DNA of 5,567 bases. It comes from Candidatus Omnitrophota bacterium. GTDB taxonomy: Bacteria > Omnitrophota > Gorgyraeia > B26-G9. The position numbers and the translations under genes were made by a program. Where the stretch lies: positions 1-5,567 of the forward strand of contig DAOVNL010000066.1 in the NCBI GenBank assembly GCA_030630245.1, in the 5' to 3' direction. The notes under the pieces are model-generated. The model saw nothing but the letters and a program-made list of their open reading frames with translations, was not told where the DNA came from and ran no database searches. Positions 4,298-5,567 of the stretch are shown piece after piece; positions within the stretch are counted from its first letter, which is position 1; the number at the start of each line of letters is the position of its first letter.

Positions 4298-5398
4298 CTA
4301 TCCACCTATTTTCTGTAACAACTTCTCAGGATTTTTATCAAGAAAGATTTTCGGACTTCCGCCGGTTCCCTCCAGAGAAATTAAAATATGATGACCATTC
4401 TTTGTGCTGACTGAAAACTTATTTTCTGTTGCCCCTTCAACATCTACACTTAAGCCTGAAGAACCATCAGCACACTGATACCGGTTATCAATTGAACCAT
4501 CAATATCTGATGTGTGTCGTTTTTCTGAAATAACTACCAAGGCTGGCTTATCCTTAATTGAGTTATACAGACCTTCGGAAAACCCTGATTCCAAACCATG
4601 ATGAGGTGCAACAAATATTGATAAACCATAATTCTGAAGTAATGATTTCAAAGAAGGCTGATTATCTGTGCGTTGATGCCAATCTGGATGATCTTCTTTT
4701 TTCTGTCTATCAAAAACAGTATATCTTTTTTCAAGACCATTACCTTCTTCAAGTATAAGCTTCAAGCAATCTGGCGTAATATCTCCGGGGATTAAAACTG
4801 TATGCTTCCCATGACGGTAAAACAAAACTAAACTCATGCCATTTCCATAATCTTGATCATTTTTGGGATGAATATCATTAACAACAGGTGGCCGAACATA
4901 AAACAGCCCATATCCCAAGTTAGGAACCGTTCTGGAAGACTCATAGCTTATTGTCTGAAGAGGCAATGTCCGTGAATCATATAGCCCTTTATACAGCTTA
5001 ATGTTATCCTCACTTCCTTTGGGATTTTTAACACGATCCCAATCAAGGGCCTCCGGCTTTGCAGATCCTTCAGTTTTGTCATGAGGGCAGGTGTGAAGAG
5101 ATGAATAAAAAGGTGGATTTTTACCATCTCTAGAGGCAAGGCAACTTATCTCGGCAATATGATCAGCATGCGGATGCGAAATAATAGTCTGCGCAACCTT
5201 ACATTTTTTGTATTCATCTAAATACGGCAATAACTTCTCCTCAATAAACTTTGATGGAGAAAATTTTTCGCTACATCCAAAATCATAAAGAATCCCTTGA
5301 TTCAAAGCCGTTCTGATAAAAATGCTGAGGCCGCGTCCAACATTAAATATCCATATATAACTTTGTAACGTTTGTGCCCACTTTGGAGTCTGTTTCAT
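4298..5398 (-). CDS. ComEC/Rec2-like metallo-beta-lactamase fold hydrolase (first of pair)
   Basis: This 366-residue protein is a larger MBL-fold hydrolase. W-I-F-N-V-G-R-G (16-23) and I-L-Y-D-F-G (36-41) form the opening strands. The metal motif H-P-H-A-D-H is at 75-80 (H75, H77, D79, H80), the bridging aspartate is D206 in I-P-G-D, and A-P-H-H-G is at 264-268. Compared with its neighbour it has long insertions, notably residues 100-160 and the charged stretch 220-250, and a C-terminal extension after residue 300 that ends in a short beta-rich segment. It has no signal peptide or membrane helix. AGGAGG lies five bases before the ATG, within the end of the preceding membrane-protein gene. The layout implies co-expression of all three. 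Related stand-alone ComEC-like hydrolases occur in defence and conflict loci, which is a family-level hint and not evidence for this gene. Confidence 0.87.
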   Translation of the reverse strand: MKQTPKWAQTLQSYIWIFNVGRGLSIFIRTALNQGILYDFGCSEKFSPSKFIEEKLLPYLDEYKKCKVAQTIISHPHADHIAEISCLASRDGKNPPFYSSLHTCPHDKTEGSAKPEALDWDRVKNPKGSEDNIKLYKGLYDSRTLPLQTISYESSRTVPNLGYGLFYVRPPVVNDIHPKNDQDYGNGMSLVLFYRHGKHTVLIPGDITPDCLKLILEEGNGLEKRYTVFDRQKKEDHPDWHQRTDNQPSLKSLLQNYGLSIFVAPHHGLESGFSEGLYNSIKDKPALVVISEKRHTSDIDGSIDNRYQCADGSSGLSVDVEGATENKFSVSTKNGHHILISLEGTGGSPKIFLDKNPEKLLQKIGG

Positions 5399-5400
5399 AA

Positions 5401-5567
5401 CTACCTCCTATTTCCAAAAACCGCATCAGAAGCGGATTTATTTTCTTTTGAAATCAAATACCCTATTCCAAAAATAAGTTGACCAAAAACCAACCCAATA
5501 CAAGCGGTTATTATCCAACCAATAGGAAGTTTGGTCATATACAGTAAAACGCTAAATAACGCCGCAT
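5401..5567 (-). CDS. C-terminal part of a small membrane protein (5' end outside window)
   Basis: The frame is open at the window edge and ends at TAG (5403-5401), two bases before the ATG of the first MBL gene. The 54 visible residues contain a hydrophobic run A-L-F-S-V-L-L-Y-M, a short loop with K-L-P, and then a clear membrane helix from about P-I-G-W-I-I to F-G-I-G-Y-L-I. A polar tail rich in serine, lysine and asparagine follows. An internal ATG (M10) could start a short protein with one helix, but the open frame upstream favours a longer one. The last codons contain the ribosome binding site of the next gene, so the genes are coupled. The family is not recognised. It may anchor or interact with the MBL hydrolases, which is conjecture from position. 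Confidence 0.65.
   Translation of the reverse strand, partial: AALFSVLLYMTKLPIGWIITACIGLVFGQLIFGIGYLISKENKSASDAVFGNRR

Noticed and set aside
4558..4758. Plus-strand frame opposite the first MBL gene
   Set aside because: It is a shadow frame within a well-supported gene.

Overview
All recognisable genes in this window lie on the minus strand, so the biological order runs from high to low coordinates. The window suggests an anaerobic, fermentative or hydrogen-metabolising bacterium. The main clue is a redox operon starting with the NADH/NAD+ sensor Rex, followed by NuoE-like and NuoF-like subunits of the kind that carry NAD(H) electrons to cytosolic [FeFe] hydrogenases (HydABC/Hnd type). The protein style resembles candidate phyla such as Omnitrophota, but this is an impression and not a demonstrated assignment.

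Layout, high to low coordinates. (1) 5567-3500: a compact three-gene operon. It holds the end of a small membrane protein, then two consecutive but clearly different ComEC/Rec2-like metallo-beta-lactamase (MBL) fold hydrolases, with 2 and 3 bases between genes. A perfect 13-bp-arm palindrome covers the last stop codon. (2) 3499-2962: gene-poor, AT-rich DNA. It contains the T-arm and acceptor end of a tRNA-Ser with the body of the tRNA missing. A near-consensus promoter precedes it, and a long hairpin followed by a T-rich stretch comes after. Together they could form a small-RNA unit or a relic tRNA locus, and they mark a plausible junction between accessory and core DNA. (3) 2961-2607: three very small, coupled or abutting reading frames (16, 66 and 38 aa) that look like a degraded cassette. 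(4) 2540-1: a consensus promoter with an inverted-repeat operator of Rex type, then rex, nuoE-like, nuoF-like, and the start of a further gene cut by the window edge.

How the genes work together: Rex probably represses its own operon when NADH/NAD+ is low and releases it when NADH builds up, so the NADH-oxidising diaphorase (NuoE/NuoF) and the presumed hydrogenase catalytic subunit beyond position 1 are made when reductant must be discharged. Two points are unusual. The NuoE-like protein lacks the first canonical cysteine pair of its [2Fe-2S] site. The gene after nuoF has its strong ribosome binding site and ATG out of frame with the reading frame that continues to the window edge.

The paired MBL genes have no certain function. 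Their intact metal-binding motifs predict active hydrolases, and their position beside a tRNA-derived junction is compatible with an accessory module, possibly for defence, but nothing in the sequence proves that.
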